Source: Duganella sacchari
GTDB lineage: Bacteria > Pseudomonadota > Gammaproteobacteria > Burkholderiales > Burkholderiaceae_D
DNA length: 64,000 nt
NCBI RefSeq assembly: GCF_900143065.1
Contig: NZ_FRCX01000001.1
Coordinates: forward strand, 787,206-851,205
Reading direction: 5' to 3'
Within the stretch, counting starts at the first letter, position 1. Every line of letters starts with the position of its first letter. Under the pieces are notes generated by a model. The model did no database searches and was not told where the DNA came from. It was given only the letters and a program-made list of their open reading frames with translations. Position numbers and translations under genes: made by a program. Shown in pieces: positions 63,649 through 64,000 of this stretch.

Positions 63649-64000
63649 TAAGCGTAAAGCCAGCGCCGTCTAGACTCTGCTCGCAGCACCATCCATGATC
63701 TAATTTTGGCACGGCATTTGTGCCCACAAATTTTGATTATGGACACAAATTTTCAACCAGTCACTTCCACCAATTCACGTGGTCACTACCGTCAGCATCC
63801 GCTGGAGTTCAAACGTGCCTTGGTGGCATTGTCGCTGCAGCCAGGTGTTTCGGTGGCGCGCATTGCGCGCGACCATGGCGTCAATGCCAACCAGGTGTTC
63901 AGCTGGCGTCGGTTGTATCAGCAAGGACGTCTCGGTGCAGCGGCGTTAATGCGCGACGATGGTCTATTGCCGGTGGTGCTGGCGTCAACGGCGCCGGTCC
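63649..64000 (+). mobile_element. Left end of an IS66-family insertion sequence, cut off by the window
   Basis: The element appears to start with GTAAGCG at 63649, the usual IS66-family terminal sequence. The eight bases before it (GGTGAAAA, 63641-63648) would be the target duplication. The first transposase gene starts 90 bases inside. The remaining genes and right end lie beyond the window. Confidence 0.75.
63739..64000 (+). CDS. tnpA: IS66-family transposase accessory protein TnpA (OrfA), 3' end missing
   Basis: The frame runs off the window after 87 codons. It has the IS66 OrfA pattern of a helix-turn-helix: H-P-L-E-F-K-R-A-L-V-A, then Q-P-G-V-S-V-A-R-I-A-R-D-H-G-V-N-A-N-Q-V-F-S-W-R-R. 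It is the first of the usual three IS66 genes. Confidence 0.85.
   Translation, partial: MDTNFQPVTSTNSRGHYRQHPLEFKRALVALSLQPGVSVARIARDHGVNANQVFSWRRLYQQGRLGAAALMRDDGLLPVVLASTAPV

Overview
The window is high-GC chromosomal DNA of a flagellated betaproteobacterium, most likely Oxalobacteraceae of the Duganella/Massilia/Janthinobacterium group. This rests on three things: the polar-type flagellar gene order with flhF, flhG, fliA and motCD; a CqsA/LqsA-type quorum-sensing locus like the jqs locus of Janthinobacterium/Duganella; and the gene blocks ribF-ileS-lspA-coaBC-dut and tonB-exbB-exbD-exbD. This is inference from gene content; no 16S rRNA gene is present.

Layout. 1-931: 3' end of a lower-GC RCC1-repeat protein gene and a two-way terminator. 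934-15556: flagellar genes. The flgBCDEF operon runs leftwards; flgA and then flgM-flgN run rightwards, with a visible sigma-28 promoter before flgM; flhB-flhA, an Rpn-family gene, flhF-flhG-fliA-motC-motD run leftwards. 15557-21000: housekeeping genes on the minus strand (FAH-family hydrolase, RsuA; SppA, Rieske protein, HAD phosphatase, RluC), plus a small rightward gene behind an FNR-type box. 20998-24768: long leader and RNase E gene with a Pro/Ala/Val-rich tail. 24826-29262: moaA, a fused mobA-moeA reading frame, and a FetAB-like exporter. 29213-31187: MFS transporter and DeoR-family regulator with a palindromic operator. 31208-36557: rmuC, truncated hemoglobin and CqsA-like synthase on the minus strand, divergent from a sensor kinase and an unusual response regulator. 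36554-40096: FtsX-type permease and adenine deaminase. 40298-45449: prkA-yeaH-spoVR stress operon. 45769-49780: TonB/ExbB/ExbD/ExbD energising system and a TPR protein. 49800-57636: ribF-ileS-lspA-coaBC-dut, a protease-like lipoprotein with a broken metal site, a small secreted protein and an unlisted 42-residue membrane protein. 57681-63006: XdhC, EamA exporter, AlkA, methyltransferase, MerR/TipA-type regulator, DUF29 protein. 63029-64000: a short sequence matching the 3' end of initiator tRNA, an excisionase-like gene and the left end of an IS66-family element, which together look like the edge of a genomic island.

The strongest lead is the quorum-sensing locus. The divergent promoter between the alpha-hydroxyketone synthase and its sensor kinase holds a perfect FNR/ANR-type box (TTGAT-N4-ATCAA), and the synthase is followed after 15 bases by an oxygen-binding truncated hemoglobin gene. 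Together these suggest a link between oxygen and cell-density signalling. A second near-perfect box lies at the class II position before the small uncharacterised gene at 17481. Also notable are the MobA-MoeA fusion, a near-leaderless DeoR-family gene, the pseudo-peptidase lipoprotein and the putative island boundary.
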